The translations under genes and the position numbers were made by a program. Shown in pieces: positions 49,174 through 59,500 of a stretch of 64,000 bases of DNA. Source of the stretch: Oscillospiraceae bacterium. Its GTDB lineage: Bacteria > Bacillota > Clostridia > Saccharofermentanales > Saccharofermentanaceae. The DNA is taken from positions 1 through 64,000 of the forward strand of contig CADAKH010000015.1 of NCBI GenBank assembly GCA_902788505.1, written 5' to 3'. Every line of letters starts with the position of its first letter. The stretch's first letter is position 1. The notes under the pieces were generated by a model. That model had not been told where the DNA came from. It saw only the letters and a list, made by a program, of their open reading frames with translations, and ran no database searches.

Positions 49174-50210
49174 ACGTTATCTCCTTCTATTCTTGTTAAT
49201 CGTATAATCTGCATACGCACCTGGCTTACTGTACGTATAGCTCTGAATTCAGGTGTGTGAGACTTCAATTGATGGGTAACATCATCTATGCCGGCCGGGT
49301 TAAAACTACCGCCAAAGAATTTCAGGACTGAAACATATTTATCATCGTCTCCCGACACGAAACCATAACACTTGCACAATTCATCGGGATCTACAGGAAG
49401 CAGTTTTAGACGCTCATCGTCTGAAACAGTATTCTGGTAAAAATACTCCGGGATACTGTCATCAATTTCAAACTCATTGTTTACATTTATAGCTTCTATA
49501 ATTCTTTCTGCTATTTCTCTGACCGATGGATTGTGCTCATATTCGCTAAGTGAATGTGAGATGCAAATATAATATACATTACCACTAAAGGCACCTGCCT
49601 GTGCCTTGTTTCTTATTGCATCTATTATTGCATCAACCACGTTAGAATCCAATTCATTAAGTATCTTTGTAAATGCCAGCAAATTAGCAGATGGATCGAA
49701 GTGGTTTGCTATATAATCCACTATATCCATTTGTTTCAATTCAGCATTTATGCCTTCCTGATTGAATGTTAGAGGCCACTGCGTCAAGTCAACACCAATA
49801 TCAGTTCCGGGTTGATGTATTCTAAAGTTGCGCCTATTCTCCTTCTTGTTCGAATAAGCGAATACCAAAGAAAAAGTGCTGATAAAGCTTCCGCAGCCAA
49901 ACGTTACCGGTTTGATGGAATCTATATGAGCTGCGTTTTCGCCTGCTTTCTCATTCTCACAATTCAATACGGCATCGAACATTGCTGCATACTCAAATGC
50001 GTATGCATGACCATATTTAATGAAGTACAATGCATCTGTGAGTCGGTCGGAATAATTTGCTCCAAGATGATTAGGGTCCATATACCTAAGTGCATCAATT
50101 GCGTTGATGAGCTCATCATCAGGTATTCCGTTAAAAATGTGACTGCCAACAATAGCAGAAGCTTCTGACATTGTTTCATTAAACAAATTAATTAATTCTT
50201 GATGGGTCAT
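49170..50210 (-). CDS. Unknown protein at the head of the AAA+/DUF1848 operon
   Basis: 346 residues, acidic, no membrane segment. Features are VTFGCGSFISTFSLVFAYS, HQPGTDIGVDLTQW, and a helical middle (VDAIIDAIRNKAQAG) before NVYYICISHSLSEYEH. No motif I can name. The RBS AAGGAGG lies seven bases before ATG 50210. It is the first gene of the minus-strand operon and is divergent from the RdRP-like gene with a 198-base spacer that carries that gene's promoter. Its place makes it a candidate partner of the polymerase. Confidence 0.7.
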   Translation of the reverse strand: MTHQELINLFNETMSEASAIVGSHIFNGIPDDELINAIDALRYMDPNHLGANYSDRLTDALYFIKYGHAYAFEYAAMFDAVLNCENEKAGENAAHIDSIKPVTFGCGSFISTFSLVFAYSNKKENRRNFRIHQPGTDIGVDLTQWPLTFNQEGINAELKQMDIVDYIANHFDPSANLLAFTKILNELDSNVVDAIIDAIRNKAQAGAFSGNVYYICISHSLSEYEHNPSVREIAERIIEAINVNNEFEIDDSIPEYFYQNTVSDDERLKLLPVDPDELCKCYGFVSGDDDKYVSVLKFFGGSFNPAGIDDVTHQLKSHTPEFRAIRTVSQVRMQIIRLTRIEGDNV

Positions 50211-50357
50211 ATACAGACCTCCTTTATGAGTTTATTTGGTACGTGTGGAAAATCTCCATATATCGGTACCATAAGGACATCAATTTCAAAATTGTCATAA
50301 GACCCGGTAAACGCTTAAAACAAAGGCATTTTGCAAAATATACCAATAGAAGGTTTA

Positions 50358-50385
50358 TTGAAAAAAGTGCAAAAAGTGATATGAT
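50358..50385 (+). promoter_or_regulatory. Promoter of the RdRP-like gene
   Basis: TTGAAA (50358) and TATGAT (50380) are 16 bases apart, ending 23 bases before the start codon; the RBS GGAGGTG lies five to six bases before it. So the leader is very short. The spacer 50211-50408 has no other clear elements. Confidence 0.65.
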
Positions 50386-50408
50386 TTCACTAAAATCGGA
50401 GGTGCGTT

Positions 50409-53400
50409 ATGTCAGGCAAAAAAATGGATAATATATTCAAGCCATATAATGTTGTAAATCTCAGCTGTTGGGACATACTTCTCAGTTTTATAACAGGAAC
50501 CAAACTTACTTTTCCCAAAAATTCTGAATTTGGAGGATCAGTTCCTGTCTCGCTTGATCTTCTTAAAATGAATGAATTGATAAAAGAAAAGAAGTTCGAT
50601 GAACTTAAACCATTTAAACAGTTTAAAACCAGTAAGCTTTTCTCGACCAAAGCATTAGTTAATCTGTCTTTTGAAGAATTAAGTAATTTAAAGGCCAAAA
50701 CGATTAACGGGTTTCATGTTACTGACAAAATCAGCACAGAAGATAATGAGTTAAAAAAGAAATATAAAACTTTCCTTGATTTCTATTACATGAACAGTTC
50801 CCGTTTTGATAACGTTTCCAAACGCATAGAAAAGATGAGAATTGTTGAACGAAAGGAATGGGAGACAAGTAATATTCCCCAGAAGGTTAAAGATAAGGAC
50901 AAAGCATTTAACATATATGTCATGAAAAGAATGGAAGAATCCTTCCGTGAACTCATGCTATATTACTTGAGCAAAAGAACTGATGTGCTTTACCAAAAAC
51001 ACCCTTCTGCCAAAGAAGATAAACCCCGTCTTATCTTGTATAAAGAAGGCTTCTCTATTGACGATATACACTACAGGAATTATAAGAGATCAGCAAGTAA
51101 GGCTAAAACAGGAAACTGCGTGTTTATTGCTGATTGTCTTTATGAAGATATGTATAAATGGACATGGCTTGGATTGGAACTAAAGGCGAACGATAAGTAC
51201 GATCTTACATCCCTTAAAGCTTATGAGGCTCTTGTAATGTCATCCATCATCGGAACAGTTGATATTCCCAATCCAAGGAAATCTATTCTGATGTTAGACA
51301 GCATCAAATCTCCATATATAAACGGAAGCAGAAAAATACTAACATATGATGAAAACAATAAAGAACCCTCGCTTCTTACTGAATCTGAATACGAGAATAA
51401 ATATAAAAAATTCGACAGCAGTAATAAACTCTGGGATGGGCAGGCACTTCTTGACGAAAGTCTTTTCACCGGAGATATGAAGGATCATGGCATGATGCTT
51501 CTGCGTAACAGTTTTTTTAAAGCCTGTGCGTTTAACACTAAAATCACTAAGTTCTTCAAGGATAAGAAAATAGATGAGGTGACTGATATGTTTGGCAGAG
51601 TTCTAAAAGCCAAAGATATTCGCTTGATAGTTACTATTGACAGCTTTAAACTCAGCAAATTCGAAGACGATTTAAAAATGAAATCAGAAAAGTTATACAA
51701 GCACTGGCTTGCTCATATAGATAAAACATTCGGAATCGTTAAGCAAGAATCACCTTCTATTCTCGGTCATGGAAATTATCACGAAGTAAATTACCAGATC
51801 CTTAACACTCTGCCGCTAAGCAAAAATGATATGAAAAAGCTTATGCGGGAAGATCTGGATTACATTAAATATCTGAAAAACGACAGATCTGTAATGCTTC
51901 ACCATCTACGGCACATAAGCCAATCTCCCAGAAAAAGGGACTTCATTTATAATATGCTTAAATATAGTCCTGATTTCGATAAAACCGAATACTATAAAAA
52001 CTTTGTGCAAGAAGAAGTTAAGAACTATAAAGAAAAAATGAAACACGGGCGGCTCAAATTAAGAGGTGATATGTACACCCTTTGCAGTATGCCATACGAA
52101 ATGTTATGTGAGGCTTCAAATATCCCTTATAAACCGCAGCTAAAGAAAGAAGAAGCTTATATACAAGGATTGTCCAACAGCAAAGAGCTCGTCTTGTTTC
52201 GCAATCCGCATATGAATTCCGGTTCTGTATATCTTGTTAAAACAAAGAGAGTTAAAGCCTACGATGAATATTTCAATTTTACAGGAATTCATAAGAGTAA
52301 TATTATCGTTGTTTCTCCTTACAACAGTAATATCATGGCTATTCTTGGCGGAGCAGACTTTGACTCAGATACAGTTCTTGCAATCGAGGATGAAACAATA
52401 AGAAATGCTGCCTTAAAACTAAAGAAAATGACCCGGTTGCATCCGGAAACGGAAGACATACCTATATCACAAACAGATGGATCATTAAGTGGTGAAACTG
52501 ACAAAAAGCCTTTTAACGATGAAGAGATTGCTGTTAATGACCGGGAACTGTCGACCAGTGCATTTAATATAGGAAAAATATCCAATGATGTCCAAGTGTT
52601 TAACTCTGTCTTTTGGGATAACTATTTTAGCCGGAAAAACTATAATTTTCTTCTGGCAACTTATGACTGCATTCTGAAATTATCTATTCTCAACGAACTT
52701 GAGATTGATAAGTCAAAACACAAAGTTAAAATCGATCTTAATGAATATCGCAGAAAAATACGAATTGCAAAATATAATCACAATTTCATTTTGGACTTTC
52801 AGGTTTTCGGTAATGGAAGCGAACGGATAGCTGTGCCTTCTTTCCTTTATGATCCATCAAAACATTACACAATATTCAAAAGAGACACTAATGAATACTG
52901 GAACTGTCCTGTCGATCAAATATCTGTGATCCTTAATGATCTTCCGGTATCAGCAAGAAGTAATAAAACCCGAAAAGAGTTGGCAGATTTTTTCAGTTTT
53001 GATAAAAGCAGCAGCAGCAGTGTAAACAAACGTACTCTTAAAGATTTAAGAGACCGTATTCCACAGTTTCTTGCTGAATGTGACGCAATAAACTCAGACA
53101 AGGATATTGATGAAAGCGAGAAAAATGATAAACGCAATAAGACACTTGAAGAGTTTTTAAATCTAACAGGAAGTGTAAACAGTGCTACGATGGCAGAACT
53201 TTTTAAATATGCTTTCTTAAAATACAGCTGCGATCAAAAAAATGGAAAAGCAAAGAAAGGGGATTATAAATATCCGGCTCTTGCTAACTCTTCAGTAAAA
53301 TATAAATATCTCGGCCTGCTATTTGCTATCGGCAAGTATCTTGCAACAGATGAAAACGGCACATATCACGAGGAGAACGATCCTGCTGTCGCATGCATCA

Positions 53401-53510
53401 GAGGAAAGAACAAGCCTGTTTACTATGACCTTAAACCCATAGCTCAATGGAACGGAAATAACAAAATGAAACATGTGACTATTTGGGGAGAGGATTATGT
53501 ACACTTATAA
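50409..53510 (+). CDS. Two-barrel RNA polymerase of the RdRP/YonO-like type (putative)
   Basis: 1033 residues, Lys-rich, no membrane segment. Residues 650-654 read DFDSD within ILGGADFDSDTVLAI, the D-x-D-x-D metal motif of double-psi beta-barrel RNA polymerases (DxDGD in beta' and in eukaryotic RdRP). Residues 598-600 are the RNP of LVLFRNPHMNSGSVYLV, and NIIVVSPYN lies between them. RNP...(N)hIVV...LGGaDFDxD is the order in eukaryotic RDR/QDE-1 enzymes. An upstream segment LKLRGDMYTLCSMP (around residue 550) matches the position of the loop before that block. The Gly of DxDGD is Ser here. Start ATG 50409 has GGAGGTG. The gene is AT-richer than its flanks. The polymerase call is inference from motifs and length. 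Confidence 0.72.
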   Translation: MSGKKMDNIFKPYNVVNLSCWDILLSFITGTKLTFPKNSEFGGSVPVSLDLLKMNELIKEKKFDELKPFKQFKTSKLFSTKALVNLSFEELSNLKAKTINGFHVTDKISTEDNELKKKYKTFLDFYYMNSSRFDNVSKRIEKMRIVERKEWETSNIPQKVKDKDKAFNIYVMKRMEESFRELMLYYLSKRTDVLYQKHPSAKEDKPRLILYKEGFSIDDIHYRNYKRSASKAKTGNCVFIADCLYEDMYKWTWLGLELKANDKYDLTSLKAYEALVMSSIIGTVDIPNPRKSILMLDSIKSPYINGSRKILTYDENNKEPSLLTESEYENKYKKFDSSNKLWDGQALLDESLFTGDMKDHGMMLLRNSFFKACAFNTKITKFFKDKKIDEVTDMFGRVLKAKDIRLIVTIDSFKLSKFEDDLKMKSEKLYKHWLAHIDKTFGIVKQESPSILGHGNYHEVNYQILNTLPLSKNDMKKLMREDLDYIKYLKNDRSVMLHHLRHISQSPRKRDFIYNMLKYSPDFDKTEYYKNFVQEEVKNYKEKMKHGRLKLRGDMYTLCSMPYEMLCEASNIPYKPQLKKEEAYIQGLSNSKELVLFRNPHMNSGSVYLVKTKRVKAYDEYFNFTGIHKSNIIVVSPYNSNIMAILGGADFDSDTVLAIEDETIRNAALKLKKMTRLHPETEDIPISQTDGSLSGETDKKPFNDEEIAVNDRELSTSAFNIGKISNDVQVFNSVFWDNYFSRKNYNFLLATYDCILKLSILNELEIDKSKHKVKIDLNEYRRKIRIAKYNHNFILDFQVFGNGSERIAVPSFLYDPSKHYTIFKRDTNEYWNCPVDQISVILNDLPVSARSNKTRKELADFFSFDKSSSSSVNKRTLKDLRDRIPQFLAECDAINSDKDIDESEKNDKRNKTLEEFLNLTGSVNSATMAELFKYAFLKYSCDQKNGKAKKGDYKYPALANSSVKYKYLGLLFAIGKYLATDENGTYHEENDPAVACIRGKNKPVYYDLKPIAQWNGNNKMKHVTIWGEDYVHL

Positions 53511-53538
53511 ACCAATGGTGCTTTTATAAATAATTTAT

Positions 53539-53565
53539 GCCTCTCAGGTATATCTCCGGAGAGGC
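53539..53565 (+). terminator. Terminator after the RdRP-like gene
   Basis: GCCTCTC-A-GG..CC-GGAGAGGC followed by TTTTTCATTT. The sequence is almost the same as that at 46741-46769, with one base changed on the left arm. Confidence 0.8.
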
Positions 53566-53708
53566 TTTTTCATTTATACAACAGACATCCCGGGATCTGT
53601 TGCTTAAGCCACATTCGGGCATGGAATTACTGATTGTCTGCACCCTTTGAAGCAGTGATAATGAAGCCATCAAACAAAAACTAATTCACAACAAAGGAAA
53701 ACCAGACA

Positions 53709-54053
53709 ATGACAACTATGACTAACTACAGAACAATCGAAATGGAAGAGCTCGAGATCGTATCCGGCGGTACAGTTACAGAATTAGACGAACTTATCTC
53801 AGCAATCGAAGGCAACGGCTTTTTAGGAGACTTCTTCGGAAAAGTCGGCGGACACCTTCCTTGCGCAAACGGTTTAGTAGCTGCACTGATCAAAGAAGTC
53901 CTAGAAGACAACCTCGGAATCAGAGCAAATATCAGCCTCGGCTTCGGAGGAACAGGCCTTGGATCAGACCCCAACACTTATCTTGATATTAAAACAGGCA
54001 AAAGTTTCACGCACGCTGAAGTCATCAACATAATCCGTCGTTACGGTATCTGA
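53709..54053 (+). CDS. Double-glycine-leader secreted peptide (bacteriocin-like)
   Basis: 114 residues. The leader MTTMTNYRTIEMEELEIVSGG has the ELE-x-(I/V)-SGG pattern and Gly-Gly at residues 20-21, where a C39 peptidase transporter would cut. The core (93 residues) is Gly/Leu-rich with FLGDFFGKVGGHLPCANGLVAALI and SLGFGGTGLGSD, one Cys. AAAGGA precedes the ATG. Neither a dedicated ABC transporter nor an immunity gene is in the window, so the exporter would be elsewhere. It could be a signalling peptide rather than a killing peptide. It has its own terminator. Confidence 0.75.
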   Translation: MTTMTNYRTIEMEELEIVSGGTVTELDELISAIEGNGFLGDFFGKVGGHLPCANGLVAALIKEVLEDNLGIRANISLGFGGTGLGSDPNTYLDIKTGKSFTHAEVINIIRRYGI

Positions 54054-54093
54054 GACATTCACTTAACCAACTCCCCTATAATCCCCATAAAAA

Positions 54094-54125
54094 GGCGCCC
54101 GGAATTCTTCGTTTCCTCCGGGCGT
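54094..54125. terminator. Terminator after the leader-peptide gene
   Basis: GGCGCCCGG..CCGGGCGTC, about 8 base pairs, flanked by AAAAA on the left and TTTT on the right. It may serve both the peptide gene and the convergent transglutaminase-like gene. Confidence 0.8.
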
Positions 54126-54166
54126 CTTTTCAAAGAAGGGTAAAAGCTAAAAGCCAATTGGCATTA

Positions 54167-55324
54167 TTAATTCCATACTTCGTATGGTTCATCGGGCAGG
54201 TTCACACCGGTGTACGGCCTGTCTTCATAGTATCCGTCCTCATAGTAAAGGTCTTCATCGTAGTAGTATTCACCTTCGTAATATCCGTCTTCCACATTGA
54301 AGCCGTCATCGTAATAGGGATCGTAATAACTGTCACCGTAGTATTCCTCATCGCAGTAACTGTCGTCGTACCAGACATCTTCGTAGTCGCAGTTGTTCCA
54401 GTAATAAGATTCTGCGCGCTCAGGATAGAGGTCACTGTCAAAGGAGTGATGGCTGTCAGCTATCTCATCGTCCGTGCAAAGAAAATACATGTCCGGATGG
54501 TCCTTGAAGACAGTGGCATCACAGTGGTACCACAGGCCGTCGATCTGAACGAGATTCCAATAGTGGGAGTTGGTCTCGACAGGATATCTCTCAACCATAA
54601 GGTTGGGGATGCCGGCACAGTCAAGAAGCATTTTCGTGCAGGCAAAAGATACAAAACAATCGCCGCTCTTCCTCGTGAATCCCATATATGCCGCATCTTC
54701 GAAAGACTGGGCATCGTAGACCGGCTGATAGTATATGTTCGAGTGAACCCAGTTGCATATCTCCCATGCCGTATCGATCTCATTGTCGCGCCAGAGGGAT
54801 TCCATTATGCCTTCCGCGATCTCATATGCCGGATCGGATCTGTCGTAAGATGCGACCTCATCGGTCCTCTCGGAAGCCTCTTCGTATGCCTTCTTCTGGG
54901 CCTTCTGAACAGAGTCTTCGCGTGTATCCATACCGATCTCTATATCGATATCAAAATGCTCGCTCACGAAATCCGTGCATGCCTCAACGATAGTGTCCTT
55001 ATACCGGTATGACACGAAGACAACCGCAGCAAGTCCTGTCACAAAGAAGATTACTTTCGCTGCAGTTCTCTTCTTCTTTGCCTTTTTCTTAGTCTTGGGT
55101 GATGCAGTCGCTCTGACAGGCTTTGTCCTGACAGGCGCCTCTTTAGCAGGTCTTCTCCTGCTTCTCTTCTCTCTTTGAAGCTGTTCGCTTACATACTGTT
55201 CCCTGACATTTGTGTTTCTGACAGGTGTGCTGCTTACGACCGGATTAAGCTCTGTATAAGAAAAAGCCGTGTAACTGCTGTCGGAACAGTCGTCCCCTGT
55301 CAAATACCAACCATTGATACCCAT
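54167..55324 (-). CDS. Membrane-anchored transglutaminase-like protein with Tyr/Asp-rich tail
   Basis: 385 residues. A basic N-terminal region (KRSRRRPAK, KTKKKAKKKR) precedes one membrane helix (VIFFVTGLAAVVFVSY, about residue 100). A transglutaminase-like core follows with the catalytic triad: Cys in KSGDCFVSFACT, His in NSHYWNLVQ, Asp in HCDATVF. The last 90 residues are extremely rich in Tyr, Asp, Glu (DDSYCDEEYYGDSYYD). The core probably acts as a peptidase or crosslinker outside the cell. The ATG at 55324 has GGGG upstream and the frame is open to a TTG at 55411. Confidence 0.82.
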   Translation of the reverse strand: MGINGWYLTGDDCSDSSYTAFSYTELNPVVSSTPVRNTNVREQYVSEQLQREKRSRRRPAKEAPVRTKPVRATASPKTKKKAKKKRTAAKVIFFVTGLAAVVFVSYRYKDTIVEACTDFVSEHFDIDIEIGMDTREDSVQKAQKKAYEEASERTDEVASYDRSDPAYEIAEGIMESLWRDNEIDTAWEICNWVHSNIYYQPVYDAQSFEDAAYMGFTRKSGDCFVSFACTKMLLDCAGIPNLMVERYPVETNSHYWNLVQIDGLWYHCDATVFKDHPDMYFLCTDDEIADSHHSFDSDLYPERAESYYWNNCDYEDVWYDDSYCDEEYYGDSYYDPYYDDGFNVEDGYYEGEYYYDEDLYYEDGYYEDRPYTGVNLPDEPYEVWN

Positions 55325-55659
55325 ATTTATTTCCCCATAAACTGTTTTGTGTGCCGGAATACTTCGTTTCCCGTCCGGCCACGTGTAAAGGTTAGTCTTG
55401 CGGTTTTTCAAATAGTCTTCGTTTCAGCATCAAAACGACAACAAAAGTTAGTGAAAAGAACGGCACGGAGCTGCCACATCCGGCAAGCAGACCTGCCGAA
55501 AGCATATGGAATACCAGCATTTGCCAAAAACACCGGAGAGATAAATGCCTTAACTGTCCACAGTATCTTTCGAAAAGAATTTATCAAGTAATATTAATTT
55601 TAAATATATATGTCTCTTGATATAATTTAATTGCTTATTTTTAGTTCAAGGGGGTATCT

Positions 55660-56571
55660 ATGAATAAGAAACTTATTGCCATTATCGCGGGATCAGTGGT
55701 TGCAGTAGCTGCAATCGTTGTATCGCTCATCGTCTTTTTACCTAAGAATGAAAGTTACCGTCTGCTCAAGCTTTTTGAGTTCAGCGGCGTAGGAACCGTC
55801 ACCAGAGAGAGCAAGGGTGCCATCACGCCTTATGCCAACATGGTCCTCGAAAACGGCGACACGGTCAAACTTGATACAGGTGTCATGACCATCCAGGCCG
55901 ACGACGACAAGTTCATCCATTTAGATGAGCACACAACAATAAAGCTCAACGCTACCGGAACAAGCAACAAGAGCAAGACTTCGATAGAGCTTCTCGAAGG
56001 CGGCATCACGAGCGACATCAGGAACAAGCTCTCCGCCGAATCCACATACGAAGTCAATACGCCTAACTCGGCGATGTCTGTACGAGGAACTGTTTTCTAT
56101 ACGACTGTATATGAGATTGACGGCGTTAAGTATACAAAAACATGCTGCTTCGAAGGCGAGGTAGTATCCAGACTTGTATATAAGAACGGAACATATGCTG
56201 TTGAGGAAGTGCCCGTAATAAAGGGTAAGGAAGTCATCATTTACGATGACGGAACAACGAGAGATTATCTTTACGATGAACCGCAGGATATCGACTACTC
56301 CACTCTCCCGAGAGAAGTTCTCGAAGATCTGAAGGACATCACCGATATCAACGGCGACAATCTCTCCATCTCCAACGAGGAACTCACAAGACTCCTGGAA
56401 GGCCCCTTCTATGTCACATTCACATATAAGGGACAGGAATTCGGAACTCAGATCGTAAACAACGGCGAGTATGCGCAGATTCCTGCGCTCTCCCCTTCCG
56501 ACAAAGGAAATTGGGACTACGACTTTAAGAAACCCATTGATCGTGACACAACGATCGAATGGAAAGGATAA
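55660..56571 (+). CDS. FecR-domain membrane protein
   Basis: 303 residues: an N-terminal helix (LIAIIAGSVVAVAAIVVSLIVFL), then a FecR domain outside (VGTVTRESKGAITPYANMVLENGDTVKLDTGVMTIQADDDKFIHLDEHTTIKL, IELLEGGITSDI, YEVNTPNSAMSVRGTVFYTTV), ending in a beta-rich region. FecR domains sense or sequester surface signals. RBS AAGGGGG. It is the first gene of a three-gene operon with an Ig-repeat protein (14-base gap) and a CHASE2 cyclase (4-base gap). Confidence 0.9.
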   Translation: MNKKLIAIIAGSVVAVAAIVVSLIVFLPKNESYRLLKLFEFSGVGTVTRESKGAITPYANMVLENGDTVKLDTGVMTIQADDDKFIHLDEHTTIKLNATGTSNKSKTSIELLEGGITSDIRNKLSAESTYEVNTPNSAMSVRGTVFYTTVYEIDGVKYTKTCCFEGEVVSRLVYKNGTYAVEEVPVIKGKEVIIYDDGTTRDYLYDEPQDIDYSTLPREVLEDLKDITDINGDNLSISNEELTRLLEGPFYVTFTYKGQEFGTQIVNNGEYAQIPALSPSDKGNWDYDFKKPIDRDTTIEWKG

Positions 56572-56585
56572 GCGGGGTGAAGATT

Positions 56586-59500
56586 ATGAAGACCAAGACA
56601 TTTACAAAAATTTTAAGCGGAATTCTTTGCTCCGCTCTTACCATGCAGATCGGATGGGGAATAAAAACCAAAAGTGTTAATGCTGCAAGCGTAACGAGTA
56701 CTGAAACTTCAGATGGCGCCATAGTCAATATAACAGGTGGACAGGCATATGAAGCTTTTGATTTCAAAGCTGATAGCGACGGCGGAATTGTAATTTCCTA
56801 TACAGATGATGCAGATAACGCTCAAACTTATCTTTTTGAGAAAATATCAGTATTGAACACCTATGAAAGTGTTCAAATGAATATTCAATCTGATATTACG
56901 ATAGACAACCTTGTAATTACAGATGGAACCTTTGTCGGCATCGATGGTAATTGCTCTTTTACCTGTTCCAAAATTGATTCCAATGGATGGACTCAAATAA
57001 TTGTAGAACCTGGTTCAACTTTTAATTGCGGCAGTATTGAAAAAGCCGACGGAACCAGATTTATATTAACCAATAATAGTTCTGTTATTATTGATTCAGT
57101 CGATTTATCAGTCATTGAATATCCTGCGAGTGATACTTCAACCATTAGCGTGCTCTCTTCTTTTACCAACGGATCAGATGATGTTCCTGGTACAGTCATT
57201 GCTGATCGTTATACTAATATCAGTAATAATGGAGGCAAATTCACTCTTCAGGTTGGTGAGGCAACAAAAGAAATATCAGAAACTATTTCCAATAAAAAAC
57301 CAAATGAGTTATTTGATGATCCATTCAGTTTCGGTACTGTTTCAGATTTGTACTACGGTCAGGACTACGATTTCAGCAGCCTGATCACAGTAGCTGACGG
57401 TTACAATGGAACTGTAACTCTTGAATATTCATATAATGGTTCAGATTACAGTACCGATAAACCCACCTATGTTGGAGATTACTATGTCCGTGTAACAGCT
57501 ACCGATTCAGGATCTTTTTTAGGCAAGACAACCAGTTCACAGAGCTACTCGATCGATTTTGTAACGCCTGATGAACTCGGTTTATCTGCGCCATATGTTT
57601 CCGTAAGCGGTGTGGTTAACGGCAAATACATTCCTGCTGGTTTAACCTTGACGGCTCCTGAAGGTCTTTTGTTGGGAAGCACTACTATTTCGGGTGTTGA
57701 CGGCTTTGCAAACACACTGACTCTCACAGCAGATCAGATCATGAATGACTACGGCGAGATCAACGCGGATTTGGGAATTGTTTTCAGAAGCGCATCAGGT
57801 GCAATGAAAGATGCAACGACCGATGATATCACTCTCATTACAGCATATCCCGATATAGTGAATTTAATTTTCGATAAATCCGATCCCTACGTTGATGTAC
57901 AGTTTGTCGACGGACGTGAGACTTCTTTTGAAGAAGGCGAAGACGTCTTTGGTGACGAAGCAGAGATCGTGGTCTTCGATGAAAACCTTCACGAGATCTA
58001 TGTGAACGGCGAGCTCTACGGAAGCTACAAAGAGGGTCAGTTTAATGAAGACAGCGAGGATTTCGAAGACTATGAAGTAACCCTCACACTTGAGAGCACT
58101 CCAGGTGAACTGAAAGATTATGAGATCAAAGCTGTCGATTACTCCGGAAGAGAGACTACACTCTCATTCGCGATGGTTCCGAGCATCACTGATACAGATG
58201 CTGTTCTTAAAATTCCTGAGACTATTTATGCCGGTGACGATTACGACATCGAGGTAATAACAAAGTCCAAAGGCGACGTTACATTTAAGTACACAAATGC
58301 CGCTACGGGCACTGCCCTGTCAGGAAAGCCTGTTAATGCGGGTTCATATAAAGTTACGGCAACAGTTGCCGAGACAGATTTTTACAACGAGACATCTGCT
58401 ACCGCCACATATTCGATCGTAAAGAGAACACCTGAAGTTGAACTGAGCATTCCCTCAGTAATTAAACTCGGTGAGACATATTCGCCCGTAATCACTACCG
58501 ATTCAGATGCTACGGCTGTTATCGAGTACAAGGCAAAGGATGCGGCAGATTCTGCATACAGCACAGTCAAGCCGTCTGCCACCGGTTCATATACCGTAAG
58601 AGTCACTCTGCGTGAGACAGACAAATACGAATCAGCTGTTGCTACAGCTGATTTCTCGATCTCGAAAACAGTTCCCACTGCGATCATTGAGATCGGCAAT
58701 CCCTATGCGGGCACAGATTACAAGCCTTCGGTAAAGACCAACTCGGACAGCGCAGCAGATGCAATTTTCGAATACAAGGCAAAGAATGCTCCGGACTCCG
58801 CTTACTCAACAGTTGCCCCGAAAACACCCGGTACATACAACGTAAGAGTAACTCTGCGTGAGACAAACAATTTCGCACAGCACGTTGCATCAACAGAATT
58901 CAGCATCGTTTACCTGGAAGCTCCGGCCGTTGCCTATACAATGACCGGAACAAAGGGCAAGAACGATTTCTTCACAAGTGATGTTGAACTTAAGGCACCT
59001 GACGGATACAAGATCTCATCTGTTTACGGCAGGAACTACGAGAACAGCATCCCTTACACCGATAAGATGAGTTCCGTATATCTCATGAGAACAAGCGATA
59101 ACGCACTTACAGGTGCCATCGCTCTCAAGACAAGACCTCAGATCGATGCTGATGCTCCTGCATTCAAAACTACTGCCGGAACAGTTAAGCCGGGCGACGT
59201 TCTTTACACTTCATCTTATGTCATCACGGTTGACGATCCGAACCTTCGTACACTTACCGTAAACGGCGAGCCCATCAATCTCAAGGCTGCAGGCGGCAAT
59301 GTCCTCACGCTTTCACCGGGATTCGGCATAGTGACTTATAAGATCGTTGCCGAAGATGCCGCAGGAAATAAGAACACCGTCGAATTCACTCTTAAGGCGG
59401 AATGGCTTGAGAGCAGGATCGTTATTCCTGACGTTGTACTCCCTCTTGAGAGCAACGAGTCATACAACCTCGGCGACGGATATTGGCTCGTAACAAGAAA

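Noticed and set aside
54158..55012. Plus-strand Val/Ile-rich frame opposite the transglutaminase-like gene
   Set aside because: It is the complement of the Tyr/Asp/Glu-rich tail; the minus strand carries the catalytic Cys-His-Asp.
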